Source: JALOAR01 sp041649415 (GTDB lineage Bacteria; Patescibacteriota; Minisyncoccia; UBA6257; Colwellbacteraceae). From it: a stretch of 62,458 bases of DNA. Under the pieces are notes generated by a model. It worked only from the letters and a program-made list of their open reading frames with translations, searched no databases and was not told where the DNA came from. A program made the position numbers and the translations under genes. Position 1 is the first letter of the stretch; each line of letters opens with the position of its first letter. Location of the stretch: positions 1-62,458 of the forward strand of contig JBAZND010000003.1 of assembly GCA_041649415.1 (NCBI GenBank). The letters run 5' to 3'. Shown piece after piece: positions 17,835 to 24,726 of the stretch.

Positions 17835-17920
17835 CATATAACCACTATCTGAAAGGATGGTTATAATATTATTAAGGGATGCGAGCACGTAGGGTAAAAT
17901 TGCACTATAGGGCGATTTTA
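17835..17920 (+). repeat. Duplicated promoter/small-RNA-like element, copy 1
   Basis: It shares CATATAAC, TCTGAAAGGATGG, TATAAT (17862-17867), GGG-TGCG-G-CA-CG with 24604-24712, and both copies end in a hairpin containing GGGCGATTTT. The hairpin here is TAAAATTGC/GCGATTTTA (17895-17920). The layout, box then short stretch then hairpin, looks like a unit expressing a short RNA. No ORF is conserved in it. Confidence 0.55.
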
Positions 17921-17949
17921 TCCACCAATTTTTACCATTTCGTAAAAGC

Positions 17950-18055
17950 TCCTCATATTCGCTAGAATATAGAGGACTTAAAGAAGCTCTTATTAGGCTT
18001 AAGCGTAAAGATATATCAAATTAACAGGGAAAAGTCCGAGAAAATTAACTCGGAC
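17950..18055 (+). other. Two hairpins in noncoding gap before 18089
   Basis: The hairpin TCCTCATATTC/GAATATAGAGGA (17950-17976) and the hairpin GTCCGAG/CTCGGAC (18034-18055) lie in the 290-base gap, the second followed by a T-rich stretch (about 18069-18076). They may belong to a small RNA that ends before gene 18089. Confidence 0.4.
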
Positions 18056-18088
18056 ATAGTTTATATTATTTTTTTTATCTATCAAGCT

Positions 18089-18460
18089 ATGATAACTATT
18101 AAAACTATTAAAATTGAAGACATCTGGCAAAAAGATGAAAGAGTTGAAAAATGGAGAAAACTTTTAATTCCCATGATTCAATATGATGTAGAAAAAGCGG
18201 ATGTAAAATATGATAGTCAGGATTTAGAACACCAGGTCTTATTCAGACTACTTACGGACGAAAAAATTACAATCCAAAATGCTTTCTATGAACAGAAAGA
18301 AATCGTTGTTGAGCGAATGAAAATAGCCAAGATCTCCCCAGAAAAGTTGTTTTGTTGGGGAGATGATAGAGAACAAGAAAGTTGGAGAATGGAGTGGGGA
18401 AAAGATAAAGAAGAATTATTTGCTGTTAGAGGTAAAGAAATTAAAGAAATTATTTTTTAG
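18089..18460 (+). CDS. Hypothetical protein, 123 aa
   Basis: I do not recognise this protein. It is charged (Lys/Glu-rich), has no membrane segment and no metal motif, and has two Trp-containing stretches (WQKDERVEKWRK and WGDDREQESWRMEWGKDKEE). A TATCTA box lies 7 nt before the ATG (18076-18081), matching the leaderless pattern. A CYTH-domain gene follows about 100 nt later in the same direction. Confidence 0.6.
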   Translation: MITIKTIKIEDIWQKDERVEKWRKLLIPMIQYDVEKADVKYDSQDLEHQVLFRLLTDEKITIQNAFYEQKEIVVERMKIAKISPEKLFCWGDDREQESWRMEWGKDKEELFAVRGKEIKEIIF

Positions 18461-18563
18461 AGAAATAACATTAAGAAAAGAAAAGGAGATTTGTAAAAAT
18501 ATTATAAAGAATTATCACTATATTCATTTATAGAGAAAAATAAATTATTTTATATTGAAAAAG

Positions 18564-19076
18564 ATGATTGAGAAAGAGTTTAAATTCAAAATAGACAATG
18601 TGAAAGAGCTGTTTAAAAAAATAGACGGTGTTAGACCAGAGATCTTTTATTGCAAAGACGAAATATTTGGTAAGGGGCTGGGGTATGAAAAAGAGAAGAT
18701 CAGAAAAAGGACGATCATCTCGCAGAAGGGAACGAAGATAAATTATGAAGGCACTAAATTATTAAAAGTAAAGAATGTTAATCGCGTCAGAGAAAATACA
18801 TTATCTAAAATCCCCGTAGGATTCGCCTTGGAGTGTTCCTATGATAAAGTGAGATTTTTATTTAAAAGGGAAAAATATGAAATTACCATAGATATTTATG
18901 CTTTCGGTATTTTCTGCGAGATAGAGGGTGAAGAAAAAACGATAAAAAGAATCGCTAAAAAACTTGGATTCAAAATAGAGGATAATATCCAAACCAACAT
19001 AGACTCTCTTTATTGTGAGTGGGCAAAGAAAAATAAAAGGAAAGAACTCTACCACTGGGGATTTGGTAGATTGTAA
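18564..19076 (+). CDS. CYTH-domain protein (class IV cyclase / triphosphatase fold)
   Basis: The protein begins with the CYTH signature E3-K-E5-F-K7, followed by IRKRTI, LKVKNVNRVRENT and EITIDIYAFGIFCEIEGEE, the basic and acidic strands of the triphosphate tunnel. CYTH proteins bind triphosphate substrates (thiamine triphosphate, ATP, inorganic triphosphate). The ATG at 18564 is chosen over the TTG at 18555 because a TATATT box (18551-18556) stands 7 nt before it, the spacing seen for other genes here. It is about 170 residues, normal for the family. Confidence 0.8.
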   Translation: MIEKEFKFKIDNVKELFKKIDGVRPEIFYCKDEIFGKGLGYEKEKIRKRTIISQKGTKINYEGTKLLKVKNVNRVRENTLSKIPVGFALECSYDKVRFLFKREKYEITIDIYAFGIFCEIEGEEKTIKRIAKKLGFKIEDNIQTNIDSLYCEWAKKNKRKELYHWGFGRL

Positions 19077-19564
19077 GAATTTTGCATGGTAACGATAGAT
19101 AAAAATTATGATATGAGATTTTTTAAAAGCAAATATTCCTTACCTTACAAAATTATTTTAGTTGCGCCATCCTATGACTTATCATCCGGCGAAAAAATAT
19201 AATGATTACTTCCTTCGTCCATAATCCAGGTTCGAATTTCCTTGAGTGTGGCGAGCCAACTAGAGCTAGCTCAAGATTAGCTGCTTTTGAAGCAAAAACA
19301 CCTCTGCAAGATTCATCCCTCAAATTAAAGATGATCCAAAAAGGAATAAGGGCAGGCGCTTGAACCAATTCTGAGGCGTTGCGAAGAATTGAGTGAGAGG
19401 TGGTTCCCCTTTAGGGCTGCCAACCTAAAGAATTAGTATAAGAAGCCATCAATTGAAGGGCTTCTTATAGTTGTAGGGCAACTACCTTTTAAAAATAATT
19501 TCTCCCTATCTTTTGTTCTGCCAAGGCGGAGAGTTTTTATCTGGCTTTTGGGGTACCTGCCAAA
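19077..19564 (+). other. Noncoding region with hairpins and repeat copy
   Basis: This 488-base gap has no credible gene; the small reading frame across 19153-19368 has no family signature. It contains direct repeat copy 1 (19253-19303), a structured stretch with AGGTGG...CCAACCT pairing (about 19398-19426), the hairpin AGAAGCC/GGCTTCT (19441-19465) and TAGTTG/CAACTA followed by CCTTTT (19468-19490), which looks like a terminator. An unannotated RNA reading rightward is possible. Confidence 0.45.
19253..19303 (+). repeat. 51-bp direct repeat, copy 1
   Basis: It begins GAGCCAACTAGAGCTAGCTC, continues through ATTAGCT and ends CAAAAACACCT. It is nearly identical to 22198-22247, with the first 22 bases the same. 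It contains the 10 bp palindrome GAGCTAGCTC. The two copies flank the four-gene minus-strand nucleotide cassette. Confidence 0.8.
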
Positions 19565-20215
19565 TTATTTATTCAACTTCAGTTTCTTGAATGTTTCAAT
19601 TGTTTTTTTAATATCTGAATAACGATTACTCTTGGAGTCTCTCCATTCATAAGAATTATCATAACCAGCCTGCTGGGCAACAAGTTTTATAAAGCATGAT
19701 CGGGGAGCATCTTTAATAGAATGAGACATATAATAGTGTTTATTCTCAGATCTATACATCCAATAATCTTTGTGCTTCATGTTATGTAAAGAAACTATAG
19801 TAGATTGTAATCCCAGCTCTAATTCATCAAACAACTTTTCTAAATTATCACGGGAAATATTTATAGGAATAATATGTAGGTGTGCATGAGTAATACTGAG
19901 TGGATGCCTTCCTTTCGGTAAGGAACCATGTTCAAAAAATATTGGGTAAGTTCCTATAATTTTATGATATTCATCGCAAATTCTATCTAATAAACCTTCT
20001 AGCCTAAATAGATTGCAAGAATCTAATTCTGCAAACCCATTGATATGTTGTTTTGAGACAACCATTAAATAATTAGGAATGGACATCCCTAATGCTGGTT
20101 TAATTAGTACCAAATCATTTTCGTAAAGAACTGTATTTTCTGGTTTAGAGCAAAGTTCTTTATCGATTTGATTTACTAAAGAGCAAAACACACAATCTTT
20201 CAAAAAGTTCATCAA
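19565..20215 (-). CDS. HIT-domain protein, distinct from Hint
   Basis: This 216-residue protein starts with a CxxC zinc pair (C8, C11) and has the triad H110-A-H112-L-H114 (ITHAHLHIIP). It then carries about 90 extra residues with Tyr/Trp-rich segments (KDYWMYRSENKHYYMS). HIT enzymes are nucleotide hydrolases or transferases. Its start overlaps the Nudix stop (ATGA), making it the third gene of the order kinase, Nudix, HIT. The product may act on the same unusual nucleotide as its partners (inference). Confidence 0.82.
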   Translation of the reverse strand: MMNFLKDCVFCSLVNQIDKELCSKPENTVLYENDLVLIKPALGMSIPNYLMVVSKQHINGFAELDSCNLFRLEGLLDRICDEYHKIIGTYPIFFEHGSLPKGRHPLSITHAHLHIIPINISRDNLEKLFDELELGLQSTIVSLHNMKHKDYWMYRSENKHYYMSHSIKDAPRSCFIKLVAQQAGYDNSYEWRDSKSNRYSDIKKTIETFKKLKLNK

Positions 20216-20700
20216 TCCTTTTTGATTATGTGTGTTAAAGTGCCTAATTTGTTGTTCGCCATCAAATCCTTAACAGTGAATGGTCTAAGATCTATTTCTT
20301 TCAATTCATCAATAGAAACCCATTTGATAAATAAGTGTTTTTCTTCACCACGATCGATTTCTATAACTTCTCTGTTAACTGTTTCAATGTCTTCTTCTGG
20401 TTCGATAATGTAGTAGTATTCTACACCATGCTGAACAATTCCTTTTTTCTCATAGAAATTCTCTTGAATACAAAATAGAGTTGCGTTTTTAACAGTGTAA
20501 TCTAATTCTTCCTTGATTTCTCTGGCAACAGCACTAAGAGAATCCTCACCTATTTCAATATGTCCACCTGGAATGTGATAATATGGTGCATTATCCACAT
20601 TCATAATTAGGAATTTGTCATTGCGTTTGATAATTCCTACGACTCGATTGTAATAATTATAATCCTCAGTTTTAAATTTAATCTCTTGTTTCATCTTCAA
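20212..20700 (-). CDS. Nudix hydrolase
   Basis: This 162-residue protein has a Nudix box at residues 45-67 (GGHIEIGEDSLSAVAREIKEELDY). The final Gly of the box is replaced by Asp, as in some active members. The start overlaps the kinase gene by 23 nt, and its end overlaps the HIT gene by 4 nt, so the three are translationally coupled. It differs from the Nudix protein at 17291. Confidence 0.88.
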   Translation of the reverse strand: MKMKQEIKFKTEDYNYYNRVVGIIKRNDKFLIMNVDNAPYYHIPGGHIEIGEDSLSAVAREIKEELDYTVKNATLFCIQENFYEKKGIVQHGVEYYYIIEPEEDIETVNREVIEIDRGEEKHLFIKWVSIDELKEIDLRPFTVKDLMANNKLGTLTHIIKKD

Positions 20701-21364
20701 TATTTCCTTTTAAAATATTTTCAATTTGTCTTATGTCCATAAAATTATTGGTTGTATCATAAACAATGCTTGCTTTTGCTCCGTTGTTCAGTACGCTATA
20801 TAAATTCATATGTCGTAAAATATCAACGCCATACTTTATCCTATTAGAACCAAGTTTTTCCCGTTCCACGAACCTTTCAATAAGAACCGATTCTTCACCC
20901 GTTAACATTATAGACAATGTTGAATCTTTCCAAATATCTGTTAGTGGTAGTAAAGCATGATTCAATACAATTAAGTCAGGTTTATCAAAAGGACTCCACT
21001 TGATTATTTTGCTGTATTTAGATATGAAATCTTCATAATCTAAGTCCCTAAAATCGTTTAAAATTTTAAGAATTGTTCTATTCATGTATTCCATTATAAC
21101 TTTGTACCATTCTATATATTCATCAAGAGTTATAATCTTGTCATAAATAACACATCTCAGAAAGTACGTTCTCAAATCTTCATCTTCCTTAATTGGCTCA
21201 TTGTGAGTAAACTTAAACACATTATTTTCGATATCTTCTTCAAAAAACATTGTTCTTAAATACTCTAAGTCCAAAGAAAGACCATTACGCAAAGAAGCAA
21301 AGGAATTACACAGTGTTGTTTTGCCACAACAAGGCAAACCCGCAATACTAATAATTTTTGTCAT
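20678..21364 (-). CDS. P-loop kinase-like protein
   Basis: Starting at the ATG at 21364, the protein has Walker A at residues 9-17 (GLPCCGKTT), a DLEYLR segment after strand 2, and an Arg-rich lid-like stretch (ERFVEREKLGSNRIKYG), suggesting a small-molecule or nucleoside kinase of the AAA_33/Zeta-like type. The upstream GAAGGGA favours this start over the ATG at 21394. It heads the kinase-Nudix-HIT operon. Substrate unknown. Confidence 0.75.
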   Translation of the reverse strand: MTKIISIAGLPCCGKTTLCNSFASLRNGLSLDLEYLRTMFFEEDIENNVFKFTHNEPIKEDEDLRTYFLRCVIYDKIITLDEYIEWYKVIMEYMNRTILKILNDFRDLDYEDFISKYSKIIKWSPFDKPDLIVLNHALLPLTDIWKDSTLSIMLTGEESVLIERFVEREKLGSNRIKYGVDILRHMNLYSVLNNGAKASIVYDTTNNFMDIRQIENILKGNIEDETRD

Positions 21365-21474
21365 AGAGTCCCTTCTTAATGGATGGTTATTCATTTTACA
21401 AGCTATTGTCAGATTGTTTGAAAAATTATTTAAGGACTATTTTTATGATTTTAAAAAATGTGGGAAGTGGTTAC

Positions 21475-21984
21475 TCACTTCCCATGGTTCCAATCTTGCT
21501 TGAGAAGAACAATGATAGGTAATGGAACACCAATTCCTTCTTCTCGACATAGAGCCAAAATAGTCGCTGCTCCTTCCGCGTCATCAGGAGTATGCAATCT
21601 ATTTTCAGCTAGTTTGTCTTGAAGTGATAGGCCTTTGTAGCCCATCAGGATCAGTTCATCCTTCAAGTGATAGCAAAACCTCTTCCTGATTCCACCCGTA
21701 TCCATTCTTCCTTTGAGCTGTCGTAGAACCTCCCAAATATCTGTATTTGTGAGATTCTTGACTACGATAACCATTGAAAGCCCAAATGTGATGGCCTTAA
21801 CTCTCGAAGAATAAGTTGGCCCTGCCACTTCCTTTGGATAAATGATATGGGCGACTTCCGGCCTTATTTGCCAGTATTCTTTCCATACTATTTCTAAGCC
21901 CCCTTCCTCAAGACATCTGATGATGTCATTTTCCAAACCATCCCTGATAGAGTCTGGTTTAAGAATTACTAGTCCATATCGCAT
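21475..21984 (-). CDS. Nucleoside-diphosphate kinase-like protein
   Basis: The N-terminus YGLVILKPDSIRDGL matches the NDK family, and the active-site region NRLHTPDDAE keeps the phosphorylated His (H131 from the ATG at 21984). The usual N-x-x-H-G-S-D box is altered (Gly and Ser to Thr and Pro). NDK moves phosphate between nucleotides. AGGGGGTG about 8 nt upstream supports the ATG at 21984; a GTG at 21993 is possible. It is separated from the kinase operon by about 110 nt and may have its own promoter. Confidence 0.78.
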   Translation of the reverse strand: MRYGLVILKPDSIRDGLENDIIRCLEEGGLEIVWKEYWQIRPEVAHIIYPKEVAGPTYSSRVKAITFGLSMVIVVKNLTNTDIWEVLRQLKGRMDTGGIRKRFCYHLKDELILMGYKGLSLQDKLAENRLHTPDDAEGAATILALCREEGIGVPLPIIVLLKQDWNHGK

Positions 21985-22197
21985 TTTTAGCACCCCCTAT
22001 GCAAATATCTCGGAGTGCCCCACACTCCTTTACATCTTTTCATTTTTTAATACAACTTACTTGCTCATAACATAAAATCAAGATAAGGTCAAAGATTAAG
22101 GAAAAATAACAGAGTTAGCCACCATTTATCCCAAATCCGGCACATAGATATACCCCTCTTTTTCTTGTATTATTGTTCTAACGTTGTTTGCAACTCT

Positions 22198-22247
22198 GAG
22201 CCAACTAGAGCTAGCTCAAAATTAGCTATTTTTAATCAAAAACACCT
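22198..22247 (+). repeat. 51-bp direct repeat, copy 2
   Basis: It starts with the same 22 bases (GAGCCAACTAGAGCTAGCTC...) as 19253-19303 and is in the same orientation. The right end pairs with GGGGGTTTTG at about 22254-22266 to form a terminator-like hairpin, which copy 1 lacks. Confidence 0.8.
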
Positions 22248-22290
22248 ATTAGTTAAAGGGGGTTTTGTAGTAAATAAGGACAAACCAAGT

Positions 22291-22341
22291 ATGAACACTA
22301 CTAAAGAACAGGAACGAGCGGAACTACATCAAGCCATTTGA
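22291..22341 (+). pseudogene. hsdM 5' fossil (type I methyltransferase N-terminus)
   Basis: The 16 codons read MNTTKEQERAELHQAI, then TGA where HsdM proteins have Trp (AIW). This is the well-conserved start of type I restriction-modification methyltransferase subunits. Nothing HsdM-like follows. The TGA and next bases now form the -35 (TTGACA) of the downstream gene. The identification rests on my memory of the HsdM N-terminus. Confidence 0.6.
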
Positions 22342-22366
22342 CAAACACCTAAGAAAGTGCTATTCT
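22338..22366 (+). promoter_or_regulatory. Promoter of gene 22423
   Basis: TTGACA (22338-22343), a 17 nt spacer and TATTCT (22361-22366) form a near-consensus promoter. The leader is about 50 nt and ends in the hairpin CTATTCCC-AAA-GGGAATAG, which abuts the first ATG. Confidence 0.75.
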
Positions 22367-22422
22367 TAGCTCCGTAAACTTAACAACAAAACAACGCAAA
22401 CCTCTATTCCCAAAGGGAATAG

Positions 22423-23052
22423 ATGGCACTGACTAACAGTCAGAGAAAGGAATTCCTTATGAAGTACTCAGAGTTAACCTTAGGCACCGTGGAAGCGGTA
22501 GTAAACAAACTCGGTGGCATGGAGGGGGTACAAGCGTTTCTCCGCGATGAACTCGTTCTGACCAAGAAAACAGGACAGACCTTTCCCCTGCGGCACACCA
22601 TCAAGCTCGGCACCGAAGAGACAACCGACGCCTTGAAGGAATCCCTGAAGAAAGCCGGTTGCGATGTCTCCGACTGGGCAAACGACATCATGAACCAGCC
22701 CACCTTCACGCTGAGCAAAAGCGAGAATGAACTGGATCTCGTGGTTTTCTCCCTCGCCGACCTTGGCTTCATCGGAGCCCGCTACAAGAATATCTGTGAG
22801 AAGGCCAAAGAGCTGGGCTTGCAGCTATGTCCTCTCGAAGTCGGACCCCAACTCCGACTGCAGTACGCCGACCAGCCGAAAGGCGAATGGCTCATTATCG
22901 CCATGGAGCCGATTGCCGTTTCGGGTGGCGATCTCGGGGTGTTCGGCGTCGGACGGGGCGACGACGGCGAGCAGTGGCTCAACGGTCACTACGGTCATCC
23001 CGGCAGCTTCTGGCGCAGCAACTACCGCTTCGTGTTTGTGCGTAGCAAGTAG
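22423..23052 (+). CDS. Conserved hypothetical protein, 209 aa
   Basis: Function unknown. I recall related proteins in Parcubacteria metagenomes ending in a similar Gly/Asp/Trp-rich C-terminus. The N-terminal half has two helical segments (AVVNKLGGMEGVQAFLRDELVL), and the C-terminal half contains GEWLIIAMEPI and GRGDDGEQWLNGHYGHPGSFW. It is GC-richer than its neighbours. The ATG at 22423 is tied up in a perfect hairpin; the ATG at 22459, preceded by GAAAGGA, is an alternative. A terminator follows. Confidence 0.7.
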   Translation: MALTNSQRKEFLMKYSELTLGTVEAVVNKLGGMEGVQAFLRDELVLTKKTGQTFPLRHTIKLGTEETTDALKESLKKAGCDVSDWANDIMNQPTFTLSKSENELDLVVFSLADLGFIGARYKNICEKAKELGLQLCPLEVGPQLRLQYADQPKGEWLIIAMEPIAVSGGDLGVFGVGRGDDGEQWLNGHYGHPGSFWRSNYRFVFVRSK

Positions 23053-23103
23053 CTTTGACCTTTGCTCTGTGACCCTTGGATCTCTTGGATTCTTAGTCCT
23101 TTC

Positions 23104-23138
23104 AGCCCCCTGTCTGCTTCGACGGACCGGGGGTTTTT
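23104..23138 (+). terminator. Intrinsic terminator after gene 22423
   Basis: The stem CCCCC...GGGGG with an internal GTC/GAC pair is followed by five T. Confidence 0.8.
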
Positions 23139-23325
23139 CGTATCAATTCTTTGAAATACAAATTTAATTAGAGCGAAAGTAGGTGAATTTACGGAAGATT
23201 ACGGTTTTTTGCCACCGAACCCAGTATCCATAGGTGCTCAAAGACCGTCGGAATGGTAAGATAAAAAAATCGAAAATATCCTTACAGAGCTTTACCGATT
23301 TTGGTTCTGGCTCAAAGACGCGAGC

Positions 23326-23366
23326 AAATTAAAGAGAGGACGTTAGCGTTCTCTCTTTAATTTTTT
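23326..23366 (+). terminator. Strong orphan terminator
   Basis: The 13 bp perfect stem AAATTAAAGAGAG/CTCTCTTTAATTT is followed by T. The gene upstream already has its own terminator, so this one probably ends an unannotated transcript in 23140-23325, where no ORF is credible but short inverted repeats occur (GTAAG/CTTAC). Confidence 0.8.
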
Positions 23367-23420
23367 CTTTCTTGAGGTAGGATTCTAACCTCTAAGTATA
23401 AAAAAGCGAAAGGTTTTTGT

Positions 23421-23426
23421 TATAAT
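23421..23426 (+). promoter_or_regulatory. -10 box giving a leaderless mRNA for 23435
   Basis: TATAAT lies 8 nt before the ATG. No Shine-Dalgarno is present and no clear -35 is seen. Confidence 0.65.
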
Positions 23427-23434
23427 AAACACAA

Positions 23435-24499
23435 ATGAGGAAAAAGCTTCTTTGGCTTACGGCAATTGTATTTGTGGTATGGCTTGCCTATAGTTTAACG
23501 GTTTCTTTTTTTGGCGTCCGTGAATCGTCTTTTAGCTGGACGATTATCGCGAAGAATCTCGTTCCACTTGTTCTTCTTACTTCATTATTCGCATATTTGT
23601 TAATCAGGGGCAGGGAATCGGTTAGTGATATTAAGAATAGGCTTGTTTCTTTATACATACTTGGGGCATCTTTCTTATTTTGGATAGTGAGCCCGATAGA
23701 AGACTTCTTTATTTTAAATATTTCCGGAAAAGAGCTTGCCACTAACTCTATTTTTTATTTAATAGAGGGAACATCCATTAGCGCGATAGGAATAGCCGTT
23801 TTCCTCTTATGGTATAAACCAGTGGGAGACTTTCTTAATAAATATCAGTCAAACATCAAGAGCATAACCAAAGAAGAAGTCATAAAAGTTTCCAATATAG
23901 TTTCCAAATTTCCGGTTAAAACTGCCGTTACGGCTTTATGTCTAAGCGCGGCAGGATATGTGTTAAGTGCTATCAGTTTCTTAATAATCCATCCAGGTTT
24001 TTCCCTTGGTCTATCGCTGAATATCGTTTTGATAGGACTTGCTATGGGGCAGGCAATATTTGCCATTATTTATTTTTTTTCAAGGCGAATTCTCGCCGAC
24101 ATAACGCACATCCTCTACAGTTTCGGAGACATAACTTCCCCTAATAAGACGCTCGGCATAAAGTTCAAAATAATGATTTCAGCAGCTTGCCCTGGAGTGT
24201 TTTTTGTATCTACCTATTTGGCATTATTGTTAAGTTTTTTAGCCAATAGGATAAATTTTTCTCTATTTAGTATGGGAATAGTGCTCAATTCTATCCTGTC
24301 GTTCGTAATAATGTACATTATAAGTAGCGGTCTTGTCACCGGATTATTGGACGCGTTAAAAGAAATTAAGAGGGGAATAGAAATTGTGCAGAGTGGAAGT
24401 CTGCAGAATCGTATCAATGTGAAGACAGGCGATGAAATAGAAAGTGTTGCATATGAATTTAATATAATGACTGATTATTTGGAGAAGAGGTGTAAATAA
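23435..24499 (+). CDS. Multi-pass membrane protein ending in a HAMP domain
   Basis: This 354-residue protein has about eight membrane segments, the first near residues 5-25 and the last near 275-302. Residues about 303-352 look like a HAMP linker (EIKRGIEIVQSGSLQNRINVKTGDEIESVAYEFN). HAMP usually leads into a kinase, cyclase or methyl-accepting domain, but the protein stops right after it. It is either a sensor that lost its output domain or one acting through a partner. Nothing after the stop resembles an output domain. Confidence 0.72.
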   Translation: MRKKLLWLTAIVFVVWLAYSLTVSFFGVRESSFSWTIIAKNLVPLVLLTSLFAYLLIRGRESVSDIKNRLVSLYILGASFLFWIVSPIEDFFILNISGKELATNSIFYLIEGTSISAIGIAVFLLWYKPVGDFLNKYQSNIKSITKEEVIKVSNIVSKFPVKTAVTALCLSAAGYVLSAISFLIIHPGFSLGLSLNIVLIGLAMGQAIFAIIYFFSRRILADITHILYSFGDITSPNKTLGIKFKIMISAACPGVFFVSTYLALLLSFLANRINFSLFSMGIVLNSILSFVIMYIISSGLVTGLLDALKEIKRGIEIVQSGSLQNRINVKTGDEIESVAYEFNIMTDYLEKRCK

Positions 24500-24603
24500 A
24501 CTGGCCTATTGAAGCCTAACTAATAAGTTCTGTTACATCGCTCTATAAAGATAAATTAGGCTATAAAATCTTTTGTCACACAGTATCTATTCTATAAGTC
24601 CGC

Positions 24604-24712
24604 CATATAACTTCCGTCTGAAAGGATGGCTATAATGCTATCATGGGTGCGGGGCATCGTTTGACGGAATTTGACAAGAACCGAAACAAAAATCGCCTAA
24701 TGGGCGATTTTT
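24604..24712 (+). repeat. Duplicated promoter/small-RNA-like element, copy 2
   Basis: It matches copy 1 at 17835-17920: CATATAAC, TCTGAAAGGATGG, TATAAT (24631-24636), then GGGTGCGGGGCATCG. It ends in the hairpin AAAAATCGCC-TAAT-GGGCGATTTTT (24688-24712), a good terminator. The -10 box for the P-type ATPase begins directly after it. Confidence 0.6.
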
Positions 24713-24714
24713 GA

Positions 24715-24720
24715 TAGAAT
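24715..24720 (+). promoter_or_regulatory. -10 box giving a leaderless mRNA for the P-type ATPase
   Basis: TAGAAT lies 6 nt before the ATG at 24727, directly after a terminator hairpin. Confidence 0.6.
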
Positions 24721-24726
24721 AGAACT

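Noticed and set aside
19153..19368. Minus-strand 71-codon reading frame
   Set aside because: It spans repeat copy 1 and palindromic noncoding DNA, lacks a family signature and has no start signal.
19370..19465. T-box-like riboswitch (GAGAGGTGGTTCCCC followed by a hairpin)
   Set aside because: The motif departs from the T-box consensus, no stem I is visible and no plus-strand synthetase or transporter gene follows.
16132..24712. CRISPR array
   Set aside because: The repeats here occur only twice, are far apart and differ in the middle; no spacers or cas genes are seen.
17835..24712. Integron attC sites
   Set aside because: The duplicated elements lack the paired simple sites, and no integrase gene is present.
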